Assembly: GCA_045655865.1 (NCBI GenBank)
Contig: JAZOQB010000054.1
Coordinates: 1 to 45,966 of the forward strand
Reading direction: 5' to 3'
Source: RGIG5579 sp045655865
GTDB taxonomy: Bacteria > Bacillota > Clostridia > Oscillospirales > SIG627
DNA length: 45,966 bases
Below are positions 1 through 6,835 of the stretch, piece after piece (position 1 is the stretch's first letter; each line of letters starts with the position of its first letter). The translations under genes and the position numbers were made by a program. The notes beneath the pieces are model-generated. The model was not told the DNA's origin and ran no database searches. It was given only the letters and a program-made list of their open reading frames with translations.

Positions 1-247
1 GAGATTAGATAAATTTTTAAAAGTATCCCGTATCATCAAACGACGCACCGTGGCCAATGACGCCTGCAACGAGGACCACGTTCTGGTCAACGGAAAAACC
101 GTCAAACCTGCCTATCAATTAAAGCTGGGTGATGTCATCCAGATCCAATTCGGTGAACGTGTTTTCCGTTGCCGGGTAAAGGATATGCCGGAGCACGTCG
201 GAAAAAACGAAGCTTCTTCCCTTTACCAGGTTCTGGAAGAGGAATAA
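1..247 (+). CDS. rqcP: RqcP/YabO, S4-domain RNA-binding protein (5' end cut)
   Basis: Small S4-domain (Hsp15-like) protein. In Firmicutes RqcP works with RqcH on stalled 50S subunits during ribosome-associated quality control (C-terminal alanine tailing); that role is family knowledge. The visible product begins RLDKFLKVSR, the hallmark S4 start, and contains the VNGKTVKPAYQLKLGD stretch typical of the fold. Base 1 is a g that would be the third base of the initiator ATG, so only that codon is cut by the window edge. The product is about 82 residues, the usual family length. The following yabP, yabQ and divIC genes reproduce the order seen in Bacillus. Confidence 0.9.
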   Translation, partial: RLDKFLKVSRIIKRRTVANDACNEDHVLVNGKTVKPAYQLKLGDVIQIQFGERVFRCRVKDMPEHVGKNEASSLYQVLEEE

Positions 248-295
248 GAAGGGCACATCTTTCATAAAATGCATTACCGAAATGAGGTGAATTTT

Positions 296-562
296 ATGGA
301 AGAAAAAAAGAATCTGGTTGTTCTGGAAGAACGACGAAGCCTACGCCTGACAGGGATCCTGGAGGTGGTTTGCTTTCTTGAAGACCGTGCGGAACTGGTC
401 ACTGCGCTGGGAAATCTGCAGATCACCGGGGCCGGCCTTCACATGGAAAAACTGGATCTGGAAAAGGGAGAAGTGGTGATCACCGGGCTCATTTCCTCTC
501 TTTACTACCCGGAATCCGCTGTTACGGAAAAGAAAACGATTTTTTCCAGGCTGTTTTCTTAA
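296..562 (+). CDS. yabP: YabP-family sporulation protein
   Basis: 88-residue protein of the YabP/YqfC family, small proteins needed in the mother cell for spore formation in Bacillus (family knowledge). The pattern ERRSLRLTGILEVVCFLEDR, followed by an LGNLQITGAGLHMEKLDLEKG segment, is the typical YabP core. ATG 296 is preferred over an upstream in-frame ATG at 269 because GAGGTGA at 284-290 sits five bases before it. It is followed one base later by yabQ, and this adjacency strongly supports the call. No membrane segment is visible. Confidence 0.88.
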   Translation: MEEKKNLVVLEERRSLRLTGILEVVCFLEDRAELVTALGNLQITGAGLHMEKLDLEKGEVVITGLISSLYYPESAVTEKKTIFSRLFS

Positions 563-563
563 A

Positions 564-1067
564 GTGGAAAACCAAATCCTTGCGGACTCTTCCCTGTTTC
601 TGTGGTCCATCGTACTGGGGTTTTTGTTCGGGCTTTTCTACGAATTCTTTCGCTTTCTCCGTTTGGCCCTTCCCCACACCACCCTTATGATCGCTACAGA
701 GGATCTATTGTTCTTCTTTCCGGTGACTGTGATCTTTCTCCTTTTTACCTTTGCCATGTCAGATGGGGTTGTCCGCTATTTTTCCGTTTTCGGTGTCATC
801 TTGGGATTTCTTCTGTACTTGACAACCCTGGGAAAGATCCTGCTGTTTTTTTCAGACGCAATTTTACGCCTGATCCGCAGTGTTTTGCGTGCACTTTTTC
901 ATCATTTGCTCCTTCCCCCTTGCCGCTTTATGATGGGAGCGGTAAAATTTCTCTTTACACAGGGAAAAACTCTTGTTATAATAATACAGAAGAAAATAAA
1001 CGTGAGAAAACGGAACCGGAAAATGAAAAAGCTGCTGGCGTTGGCTCGGCGAGGGTTCCAACAATAA
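564..1067 (+). CDS. yabQ: YabQ-like spore cortex biosynthesis membrane protein
   Basis: 167-residue integral membrane protein with about three or four hydrophobic segments (roughly residues 8-30, 40-66, 72-98) and a very basic tail (KKINVRKRNRKMKK). YabQ is required for cortex formation in Bacillus and sits in the forespore outer membrane (family knowledge). The GLFYEFFRFLR motif after the first helix is characteristic. It starts with GTG one base after the yabP stop. No good Shine-Dalgarno is visible, so translation is probably coupled to yabP. The product resembles clostridial YabQ in size. Confidence 0.85.
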   Translation: MENQILADSSLFLWSIVLGFLFGLFYEFFRFLRLALPHTTLMIATEDLLFFFPVTVIFLLFTFAMSDGVVRYFSVFGVILGFLLYLTTLGKILLFFSDAILRLIRSVLRALFHHLLLPPCRFMMGAVKFLFTQGKTLVIIIQKKINVRKRNRKMKKLLALARRGFQQ

Positions 1068-1092
1068 ACAAGACCGTTGAAAAAGGAGTCCC

Positions 1093-1371
1093 ATGAGACA
1101 CAGACTTGGTTTTTTTGCAAAGCTGGCCTTTGTTGCCATCATTTTTTTCCTTGTGATCTCCATTGTGGATAAAAATATTGAAATCAACTCTCTAAAAAAA
1201 GAGGAAGAAAAACTCGCGGCAGAGCGACAGACTTATACGCTGAAGGTAGAGCGACTGAGCGCCCAACTGGAAGCGGAAGTCTCTGAGGAAACCATCAAGC
1301 GCATTGCCAGAGAAAAGCTGAATTTAAGAAACCCGGATGAGTTGGTGTACGCCAACGATTTGCCAAATTGA
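1093..1371 (+). CDS. divIC: DivIC/FtsB-type septum formation initiator
   Basis: 92-residue bitopic membrane protein: a short basic cytoplasmic N-terminus, one membrane helix (about residues 7-25), then a periplasmic-side coiled coil (residues 29-65). It ends in the IKRIAREKLNLRNPDELVY box typical of DivIC/FtsB. It partners FtsL and DivIB, both encoded near 28 and 38 kb here, in the divisome. AAGGAG lies just upstream of ATG 1093. Position after rqcP-yabP-yabQ is the conserved Firmicutes order. A hairpin terminator follows immediately. Confidence 0.93.
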   Translation: MRHRLGFFAKLAFVAIIFFLVISIVDKNIEINSLKKEEEKLAAERQTYTLKVERLSAQLEAEVSEETIKRIAREKLNLRNPDELVYANDLPN

Positions 1372-1385
1372 ATCTTGATAAGATA

Positions 1386-1415
1386 AGCTGTCTGAAAAGA
1401 CGGCTTTCTTTTTTT
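1386..1415 (+). terminator. Terminator after divIC
   Basis: Stem AGCTGTCT (1386-1393) pairs with AGACGGCT (1398-1405, one G-U) across a GAAA tetraloop and is followed by a T-rich run to 1415. It closes the rqcP-yabP-yabQ-divIC unit and separates it from the forespore-type promoter that begins six bases later. Confidence 0.85.
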
Positions 1416-1420
1416 ATGCT

Positions 1421-1450
1421 TGTATAAATTTTTGTTTGCAGGTCAAAATA
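1421..1450 (+). promoter_or_regulatory. Candidate sigma-F promoter for the spoIIQ-like gene
   Basis: TGTATA at 1421-1426 (sigma-F -35 consensus wGTATA), a 14-base spacer, then GGTCAAAATA at 1441-1450. The latter fits the sigma-F -10 consensus GGnRAnAnTw at every defined position except one. Bacillus spoIIQ is transcribed by sigma-F (established), so the motif and the gene it precedes agree. The 5' UTR would be about 30 bases. Confidence 0.7.
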
Positions 1451-1491
1451 GTATCACACCAATCTTGTACGAAAGACGAAAGGAAATGACC

Positions 1492-2202
1492 ATGACGAAC
1501 AAACAGAAAAAGCAGAATGCGGCTAGCGGGGGCTTATACATAGCCCTGGCTATTTGTATTCTTTCTGTCATTTGCATCGGCGTTTATAGCGCCATCATCC
1601 ACATTTTTGATCCTTCCTCTCTGGAACCCGTTGTGGATTCGGGAGAGAAAAAGCCCCCTTCCATTGTAGTAGAAACGCCCAAGAACGATTCGGACACTTC
1701 CGTCGGAACTCCCCTGTCCCCTGATATTTCCGTTGGAAAAGAACCGGAAGAAGAGCTGCCGGATCAAAACGTAAACACCCAGCCTGTAACTCCCAGTTAC
1801 ACCTTACCCGTAGCAGGGAGCGTATCCAAAGCCTTTTCCAACGACATCCTGGTGTATTCTGAAACTATGAACGACTACCGGGTCCACAACGGTGTGGATC
1901 TGTCGGCTACGCTGGGAACACCGGTCAAAGCCTTTACCGATGGCATAGTACTGGAGATCTACAACGATCCTTTGATGGGCTGCACATTGATTTTGGACCA
2001 CGGAAATGAGACATGCAGCATTTATCAAAACCTTTCCACCCAGCTTCCCGAAGGCATTGCCGTGGGAGCGCAGGTAAAAGAGGGTCAAGTCATTGCCGGC
2101 GTGGGTGAGACGGTTCTCGTCGAGATCGCTCAGGAGCCACACCTCCACTTTGAGGTCACAGTAAACGGAAAACATGTTGACCCTATGAGCTATTTCCAAT
2201 AA
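1492..2202 (+). CDS. spoIIQ: SpoIIQ-like M23/LytM protein
   Basis: 236-residue forespore-type protein: cytoplasmic N-terminus, one membrane helix (about 14-37), an acidic/Pro-rich linker (40-100) and a C-terminal M23 domain (about 105-236). SpoIIQ crosses the inner forespore membrane and docks to SpoIIIAH, encoded at 16.8 kb, to form the feeding-tube channel (family knowledge). Zinc ligands are present: H132 and D136 (HNGVD) and the HLH motif at 217-219. The middle histidine of the usual YxHLS motif is replaced (YQNLS, N180), so hydrolase activity is doubtful. ATG 1492 is preferred over ATG 1486 because AAAGGA at 1479-1484 is seven bases away from it. A generic M23 peptidase is the alternative; the sigma-F-like promoter favours SpoIIQ. 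Confidence 0.75.
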   Translation: MTNKQKKQNAASGGLYIALAICILSVICIGVYSAIIHIFDPSSLEPVVDSGEKKPPSIVVETPKNDSDTSVGTPLSPDISVGKEPEEELPDQNVNTQPVTPSYTLPVAGSVSKAFSNDILVYSETMNDYRVHNGVDLSATLGTPVKAFTDGIVLEIYNDPLMGCTLILDHGNETCSIYQNLSTQLPEGIAVGAQVKEGQVIAGVGETVLVEIAQEPHLHFEVTVNGKHVDPMSYFQ

Positions 2203-2227
2203 GATTCACGGCGTGACATTAAAATTG

Positions 2228-2258
2228 GGAGACTTTGAAAACAAAGTCTCCTTTTTTT
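2228..2258 (+). terminator. Terminator after spoIIQ-like gene
   Basis: GGAGACTTTG (2228-2237) and CAAAGTCTCC (2242-2251) form a perfect 10-bp stem with an AAAA loop, followed by seven T residues. Confidence 0.92.
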
Positions 2259-2321
2259 CACCTTTTCCGAAGTTTTATCATACAATACAACGAGCTAAAA
2301 AAACCAATAAGGAGGCCAAAC

Positions 2322-3188
2322 ATGCTCGATCAACAAAGAGGCGTAAGGTCCTGGAATCGGGAAGCGGATACCGGGGCTTGCTGCATCGATACATACCGCA
2401 TTTATGACTCCTGCCGCAATCAGGACTGTCTGGAAGACATGAGAGTGCAGGTAACCGACGAAGGGCAGAGGATCCTGGACAACGCATCCTCCGTGCGCAT
2501 CAAATCCATCAAGGTGCTTTGGACCCGTATCGACACCCAAGAAATGCCCTTTAACAAAGGATATTTTCAAATCAACATCCGCTATTTTTTCCACTGCGTT
2601 CTAGACTGCTGCACCGGAATGGGAACCGGACAAGACGTGGCGGGCCTTTGTATTTCCGACCAAAGTGTCATGCTTTACGGTGGCGAAGGAAACGTTTCGA
2701 TTTTTAAATCGGAGATCCAGACCGATACCATCTGTCCCGTGGAAATTCCCTGTGTTCACCAAAGTTCCACCCACCCCAGAGCCGTGGTGGAGGTTGCCGA
2801 GCCGGTAGCTCTTCGGTTAAATGTCATGTGTTGGGACGAAGGGAGAAATTTTGGAACTTGCCTTTGTCCGGTTTCCCAGATTCCGGATGGAGTCTCCGCC
2901 TTTTTCTCCGGTCATTTTACCGAGCCCACTTCCAACAATAAGGTATGCTATCTGTCTTTGGGCGTATTTTCGCTGGTTCGAATCGAACGCCCTGCTCAAT
3001 TGGTAGTCCCTGCCTGCGACAACTGCATTCCCACCCGAAACGGAGAGTGTCAGCTCCCATACAACGATCCCTGTTCCCTGTTTCGTTCCATGGAATTCCC
3101 CGTAAATGAATTCTATCCCGGACTGCGTCCGGATCCCAAAGAAAAGGGTCTGACGGAAAACTGCGGCTGTCCCAAAACAGACTGTTAA
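2322..3188 (+). CDS. Cysteine-rich conserved clostridial protein, function unknown
   Basis: 288-residue protein with 21 cysteines spread along its whole length, often in pairs or CxxC-like spacing (ACC, DSCRNQDCLED, DCC, CDNC, NCGCPKTDC). There is no signal peptide or membrane helix. I recall proteins with a similar DSCRxxDCLEDLRV-like opening in other clostridia without an assigned role, but I cannot confirm this here. ATG 2322 has a strong AAGGAGG ten bases upstream. The gene is monocistronic, between two strong terminators, and lies beside sporulation genes. High cysteine content and this setting suggest a spore-coat or exosporium component, or a metal-binding protein. That is inference only. 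Confidence 0.7.
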   Translation: MLDQQRGVRSWNREADTGACCIDTYRIYDSCRNQDCLEDMRVQVTDEGQRILDNASSVRIKSIKVLWTRIDTQEMPFNKGYFQINIRYFFHCVLDCCTGMGTGQDVAGLCISDQSVMLYGGEGNVSIFKSEIQTDTICPVEIPCVHQSSTHPRAVVEVAEPVALRLNVMCWDEGRNFGTCLCPVSQIPDGVSAFFSGHFTEPTSNNKVCYLSLGVFSLVRIERPAQLVVPACDNCIPTRNGECQLPYNDPCSLFRSMEFPVNEFYPGLRPDPKEKGLTENCGCPKTDC

Positions 3189-3197
3189 CCGTATTTG

Positions 3198-3237
3198 ACA
3201 CAAGGAGTGGCCCTGCCATTCCTTGTGTTTTCTTTTT
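3198..3237 (+). terminator. Terminator after the cysteine-rich gene
   Basis: ACACAAGGA (3198-3206) pairs with TCCTTGTGT (3220-3228), extended inside by TGG/CCA, and is followed by a T-rich tail. Confidence 0.88.
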
Positions 3238-3258
3238 ATAGAAAAATGTTTATTTTAC

Positions 3259-3287
3259 TTGACAGAGTCCCTCTCCATCGGTATACT
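3259..3287 (+). promoter_or_regulatory. Strong sigma-A promoter for the 64-residue peptide gene
   Basis: TTGACA at 3259-3264, an exact 17-base spacer and TATACT at 3282-3287: a near-perfect vegetative promoter. The start codon at 3329 is about 35 bases past the expected transcription start. Confidence 0.85.
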
Positions 3288-3328
3288 AAAGATAGAATAA
3301 TCTATTAGTATAAGGGGTTTGTCTTATT

Positions 3329-3523
3329 ATGAGAAGAATTCTTCCTATCGTACTGGTTGTCATTATGGTTTTGCTGGCTTTTGTTTCCTGCCGGCGTCAG
3401 GAGGAAACTCCTACTACCACCGAAGATATCACTTCTTCTTCCAGCCGCGTCACTACCTCCAGAGTTTTCAAACTCGGTGTTGACGAAGAGGACGAGGGCT
3501 GGTCTTTCTGGACTGAATTTTAA
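3329..3523 (+). CDS. Small secreted/lipoprotein-like peptide
   Basis: 64-residue protein: two arginines, one hydrophobic helix (residues 4-19), then cysteine 21 in FVSC. This resembles a lipoprotein signal, although the -3 residue is phenylalanine rather than the usual leucine. The mature part is short and polar, rich in Thr/Ser and then Asp/Glu (TTTEDITSSSSR, DEEDEGW). It has its own near-consensus promoter, AAGGGG upstream of ATG 3329 and a strong downstream terminator, so it is probably a real, well-transcribed gene. I do not recognise a family. An anchored surface peptide is the simplest reading. Confidence 0.55.
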   Translation: MRRILPIVLVVIMVLLAFVSCRRQEETPTTTEDITSSSSRVTTSRVFKLGVDEEDEGWSFWTEF

Positions 3524-3614
3524 AATTGTTATCTGCGCTTTTTCCTTTGTTTGCCAACAGCAAACAGTGACGAGCATTTCTCTGTACCAATATTTGACCG
3601 AAAAACGAATAACG

Positions 3615-3653
3615 AAAGAGTCCCGCGAAATCATTTTCGCGGGACTCTTTTTT
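3615..3653. terminator. Bidirectional terminator between the peptide gene and the SipL-like gene
   Basis: A perfect 16-bp stem, AAAGAGTCCCGCGAAA (3615-3630) with its complement at 3635-3650. It is followed by T residues on the + strand and an A-rich flank that gives a T-tail on the - strand. It lies between two convergent genes and can serve both. Bases 3524-3614 show nothing else recognisable. Confidence 0.85.
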
Positions 3654-3683
3654 CAAATCTTTTACTCTGGGAAATAATATCTT

Positions 3684-5336
3684 TTACAGTAAGATCCTCA
3701 CCACTCGGGGAAGCGTTTCCCCTTCGATTCCGTTTTCTTCCCGAACCGCTTGGGGTGATACGCGATATTTCTTACACAACTCCCAGAGCTCTTCCCCCTC
3801 CTCCGGATAGAAAAACAGGATCCCCTTTTCATCGGACTCCCATTTTTCTCCTCGCTGAATCGTGGAAAGGCATGTGATTTTGTGACGGCAATAGAGGGTA
3901 ATATGACCGTAAAGATCAAAACGCAATTGGAGAGAATCCCCTTCCGCCTCAAGATCCAAACTTCTAACTCCGCCACAGATCTCGATACGGCATTCCTCTT
4001 CCTCCCGGAGATGCAAGATGGGATCCGGTGTAACAGCGCATTTGAACTCATGCGCGTTCTCCATGGGAACCAGCTCTCCGTCTTCCTTTACTCCCAAGAA
4101 GCGGAACATGATCTTGCCTTCCAGAACGATCTTCCCCTCTTCCACATAGGAATTCTTGAAGTCCACCGCAGCGCGGATTCCTTCCGCACGCAGGACATCT
4201 TCCACGGGAGCGGAGATGCGGTCCCGGATGGTCTGAACAAAATCCATCATTCCGGCAAGCTCTTCGATCTGTTTGGATTCTGTTTTTGTCTCCAATTCAC
4301 TTTCAACGGAGAACACGTCCTCCAGAACCCGAATATCCTCGTTGCGATACACAAAAACCTCGGCGGTATATCCTACCTCAAATTGAAGATTTTTATTCTC
4401 TCCATCCTCATTGACGTCGGTATTGGCCTTAAGAAAATTGGGAATCAAATTGACCTGGCAAAAGTGCTCCTCTCCACAGCGAGGTACCCCGATGCTCTTT
4501 TCTACTTCAATCGGCTGATAAAAGCTGATAAATCTCTCTTCCCCTGCGGAAACGTAACTGCAGTGCAAATCGCAAAGGCCAAGAAAATGCACGCCGCCCT
4601 GCTGCGGGGTCACTTTTTGTGCAAACAGTCCCACATCCAGATCGCATACTTCTCCAATGGGAAGATAGGCGTGAGGGAGCGCGATGGTCTCGGAGATCGT
4701 AAAGTCCTCCTGATAGGAACAGACAAGCTGCATCATGCGCACATCTTTCCCTCGGCACTGGATATCTGAGGGGAGAGAGTGGGAATAAAACGAAAATTCC
4801 CGATTGCATTTCATAGAAAGGTGAATATTGATATCACTACGCATGGAGATCTTTCGAGGACCCAAAAGCTTGAAAGAAATATTCTCCGGCACCAATTCCA
4901 CCAATGTCAATATTCCCTCCGGATCCAGATCCTCCTTGGGCGAGGGGACTTTAAAGGTGTAGGAAAAACTCTCCTGCGTGAGAAAAGAGGAGGGCGCGCC
5001 CCGCTCAGCTGAGCGCTCACACTGGTATAAAACGCTAAAGGTTGCAACACCTTCTACTTCGCAAACCACCTGCTGACCTTGCAGATAAGTATTTTTGCTG
5101 TTCACTCTTGCCTTGGCATCGACCCGTATGATGCGATGAGCCGGCTCTTTGTAATCCGGCAAGAGCACCTCGCTTTCTACCCGACATTTGCCCTCGCCGG
5201 TGTAAAGCTGGGAAAGACCTGTCCTGACTTCACGATCAAAAACTTCCGCTGCCACTTTTTTCTCCGTTCTCGATGGCATAAAATTTTGCTGTACCGCCAC
5301 CGTGGTACCATTTTGCAATACCAATCTATGCGGCAA
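3684..5336 (-). CDS. SipL-like protein: SPOCS/DUF3794 domains plus C-terminal LysM
   Basis: 550-residue soluble protein. The N-terminal part carries the DUF3794/SPOCS signature (LLPDYKEPAHRIIRVDAKA, about residues 57-77). More SPOCS-like beta-rich segments follow to about 490. The last ~45 residues form a LysM domain (EELWELCKKYRVSPQAVREEN). This is the architecture of Clostridioides SipL, which binds SpoIVA through its LysM domain and anchors the coat to the forespore (family knowledge). The chosen start is TTG 5336, with poor ribosome-binding context. ATG at 5279 (residue 20) is a reasonable alternative. It lies 17 bases downstream of a small helical protein gene and in the same direction as sigK, fitting mother-cell expression. 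Equivalence to SipL rather than another SPOCS-LysM protein is inferred. Confidence 0.78.
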   Translation of the reverse strand: MPHRLVLQNGTTVAVQQNFMPSRTEKKVAAEVFDREVRTGLSQLYTGEGKCRVESEVLLPDYKEPAHRIIRVDAKARVNSKNTYLQGQQVVCEVEGVATFSVLYQCERSAERGAPSSFLTQESFSYTFKVPSPKEDLDPEGILTLVELVPENISFKLLGPRKISMRSDINIHLSMKCNREFSFYSHSLPSDIQCRGKDVRMMQLVCSYQEDFTISETIALPHAYLPIGEVCDLDVGLFAQKVTPQQGGVHFLGLCDLHCSYVSAGEERFISFYQPIEVEKSIGVPRCGEEHFCQVNLIPNFLKANTDVNEDGENKNLQFEVGYTAEVFVYRNEDIRVLEDVFSVESELETKTESKQIEELAGMMDFVQTIRDRISAPVEDVLRAEGIRAAVDFKNSYVEEGKIVLEGKIMFRFLGVKEDGELVPMENAHEFKCAVTPDPILHLREEEECRIEICGGVRSLDLEAEGDSLQLRFDLYGHITLYCRHKITCLSTIQRGEKWESDEKGILFFYPEEGEELWELCKKYRVSPQAVREENGIEGETLPRVVRILL

Positions 5337-5353
5337 TACAACAAAATATTCTC

Positions 5354-5779
5354 TTACAAAAAGGGTTTGAGATCTTCTACGATCTTTTGAGAAAGACGCC
5401 CCACTTCGGAAGCGATCCTGTAACTTTCGGGATCGGCGCCGGGAGCGCTCTTCAAAGCACGGGTGGAGTCGTTAACGCTCATCTCTGCTCCCCTTATAAG
5501 CATTTCTGCCAAATGAGAAGGATCCGAAGTGATTCCCGCCTTTATTTGCACCATCATATCCGTCAGTTTCTCTGAAATAGGACTCTCCTTGACCGCCTTG
5601 CCACGGCGAACCATTTCCTCCGAAGCCCGATGGGAAAGATCGTCATAGCGTGTCATGTGGGAAACCAAAAGATTTCTCATACTTTGATCCTGGATCTTTG
5701 GCAACAGGGTACTGATAGCATGTGCACCCATGCGAGATGTTTGATAAGAGGTTTGCAGCAGATTTTCAGTTTGATCCAC
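5354..5779 (-). CDS. Small helical (ferritin-like fold) protein, unknown
   Basis: 141-residue protein predicted to be almost entirely alpha-helical, in four blocks (about 3-30, 34-58, 70-98, 108-140), resembling DUF2383/ferritin-like four-helix proteins. I see no clear EXXH metal pair, so it is unlikely to be a di-iron enzyme. It starts at GTG 5779 with AAAGGAG just upstream. It lies 17 bases before the SipL-like gene, probably cotranscribed, and about 135 bases after sigK. A spore-associated structural protein is possible given the context. The function is not known to me. Confidence 0.6.
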   Translation of the reverse strand: MDQTENLLQTSYQTSRMGAHAISTLLPKIQDQSMRNLLVSHMTRYDDLSHRASEEMVRRGKAVKESPISEKLTDMMVQIKAGITSDPSHLAEMLIRGAEMSVNDSTRALKSAPGADPESYRIASEVGRLSQKIVEDLKPFL

Positions 5780-5914
5780 GGTGATTCTCCTTTTTCTTTT
5801 AGTTTGCCAAAAAGCTTAAAAACTATGTTGAAAACCGATCCGATTTTTTAAAGTCCGTTGTTTCTTCGCTCGAAAAGGCAAACAAGGCAGAGGCCTGGAA
5901 AAGGATGCATGGAT

Positions 5915-6616
5915 CTATATATAGTTTTTAGTCTTTTTCATATAGTTTCGGATTTTCTCCAACGCGCCCTTTTCCAACCGGGAAACGTAGGAGCGAGAGA
6001 TCCCCATTTTCTTTGCAACCTCTCGCTGGGTAATGGGAGAGGCTCCCTCTAAACCAAATCGCATACAAATAATGGTCCGCTCTCTCGGGTCCAGTTTCTT
6101 TTCGATGGCGTAGAGCGCAAGACCGGTACGGCTCTTTAAGTGGATTTGGTCCACAATATCGTCTTCCACGCGCATGACATCTAAAATCGTAAGAGGATTC
6201 CCGTCTTTATCCACCTCAATGGCTTCATTCAAGCTGGACTCACAGGCGTATTTTTTCTGGGAGCGAAAATACATTAAAATTTCATTTTGTACACATTTTC
6301 CGGCATAGGTGGCAAAACGGGTGCCCAGGGCTGCATCAAAAGAATCAATGGCTTTGATCAACCCGATGGTGCCAATGGAGATCAGATCTTCCTCTTCCTT
6401 TTTTTCCGTATCGTATTTTTTAATAATGTGGGCAACCAAACGAAGATTGTGCTCAATCAGTGCGTGTCTGGCTTTTGAATCGCCTTTTTTCATTTCTGAG
6501 AAAAGTCGCTCCTCTTCCTCTCTTTTCAGCGGCGGCGGAAAGGAGGATCCATTCAGGACCCTTAAATACAAAAAGACAAAATGACAAAGGCTCAAACCTG
6601 CCAATTCAAAAAACAT
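5915..6616 (-). CDS. sigK: Sporulation sigma factor sigma-K
   Basis: 233-residue sigma-70-family protein that directs late mother-cell transcription (coat, cortex). Region 2 reads EHNLRLVAHIIKKY, then EDLISIGTIGLIKAIDSFD and FATYAGKCVQNEILMYFRSQ. Region 4 ends TQREVAKKMGISRSYVSRLEKGALEKI. The first ~28 residues are hydrophobic (MFFELAGLSLCHFVFLYLRV) before SFPPPL, like the cleavable pro-sequence of Bacillus pro-sigma-K; Clostridioides difficile sigma-K lacks one. The gene is uninterrupted, so no skin element. ATG 6616 is chosen over an upstream in-frame start at 6634 because GGGAGGAAG (6618-6626) directly precedes it. The pattern AHIIKKY and the pro-sequence favour sigK over sigE. Confidence 0.9.
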   Translation of the reverse strand: MFFELAGLSLCHFVFLYLRVLNGSSFPPPLKREEEERLFSEMKKGDSKARHALIEHNLRLVAHIIKKYDTEKKEEEDLISIGTIGLIKAIDSFDAALGTRFATYAGKCVQNEILMYFRSQKKYACESSLNEAIEVDKDGNPLTILDVMRVEDDIVDQIHLKSRTGLALYAIEKKLDPRERTIICMRFGLEGASPITQREVAKKMGISRSYVSRLEKGALEKIRNYMKKTKNYI

Positions 6617-6650
6617 GCTTCCTCCCATTTGCAAAATTGCTTTTTACTGC

Positions 6651-6658
6651 AATATATG
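6651..6658 (-). promoter_or_regulatory. Possible sigma-E -10 element upstream of sigK
   Basis: On the minus strand CATATATT occurs 35 bases before the sigK start and resembles the sigma-E -10 consensus CATACAmT. I see no convincing -35 at the right distance, so this is tentative. The rest of 6635-6740 is A/T-rich without other features. Confidence 0.3.
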
Positions 6659-6740
6659 AAAATAGTGCAAAAAAAGTCATTCTTTTTATCTCAATTTTTA
6701 ACAAGACACGAAAAAACCAGAAGGAATTTCATGGGATTTC

Positions 6741-6769
6741 TTGACGAAACCCGGAAAATATGCTACAGT
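6741..6769 (+). promoter_or_regulatory. Sigma-A promoter for hpt
   Basis: TTGACG at 6741-6746, a 17-base spacer, TACAGT at 6764-6769. The leader to the ATG at 6836 is about 60 bases. Confidence 0.7.
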
Positions 6770-6835
6770 AAAAGGCAAGAATTACAATAAGCTTGTGTCG
6801 ACCCTCTGAAAGGTGCGGCAAGATCGGAGTCGGTT

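Noticed and set aside
2322..3006. Several long reverse- and alternate-frame openings across the cysteine-rich gene
   Set aside because: They lack ribosome-binding sites and recognisable domains, and they mirror the codon pattern of the forward gene, so they are shadows.
3882..4769. 295-codon opening on the + strand antisense to the SipL-like gene
   Set aside because: No domain, no ribosome-binding site, and it lies wholly inside a well-supported minus-strand gene.
5915..6616. Search for a skin-like insertion in sigK
   Set aside because: The reading frame is continuous from the pro-sequence through region 4, with no recombinase nearby.
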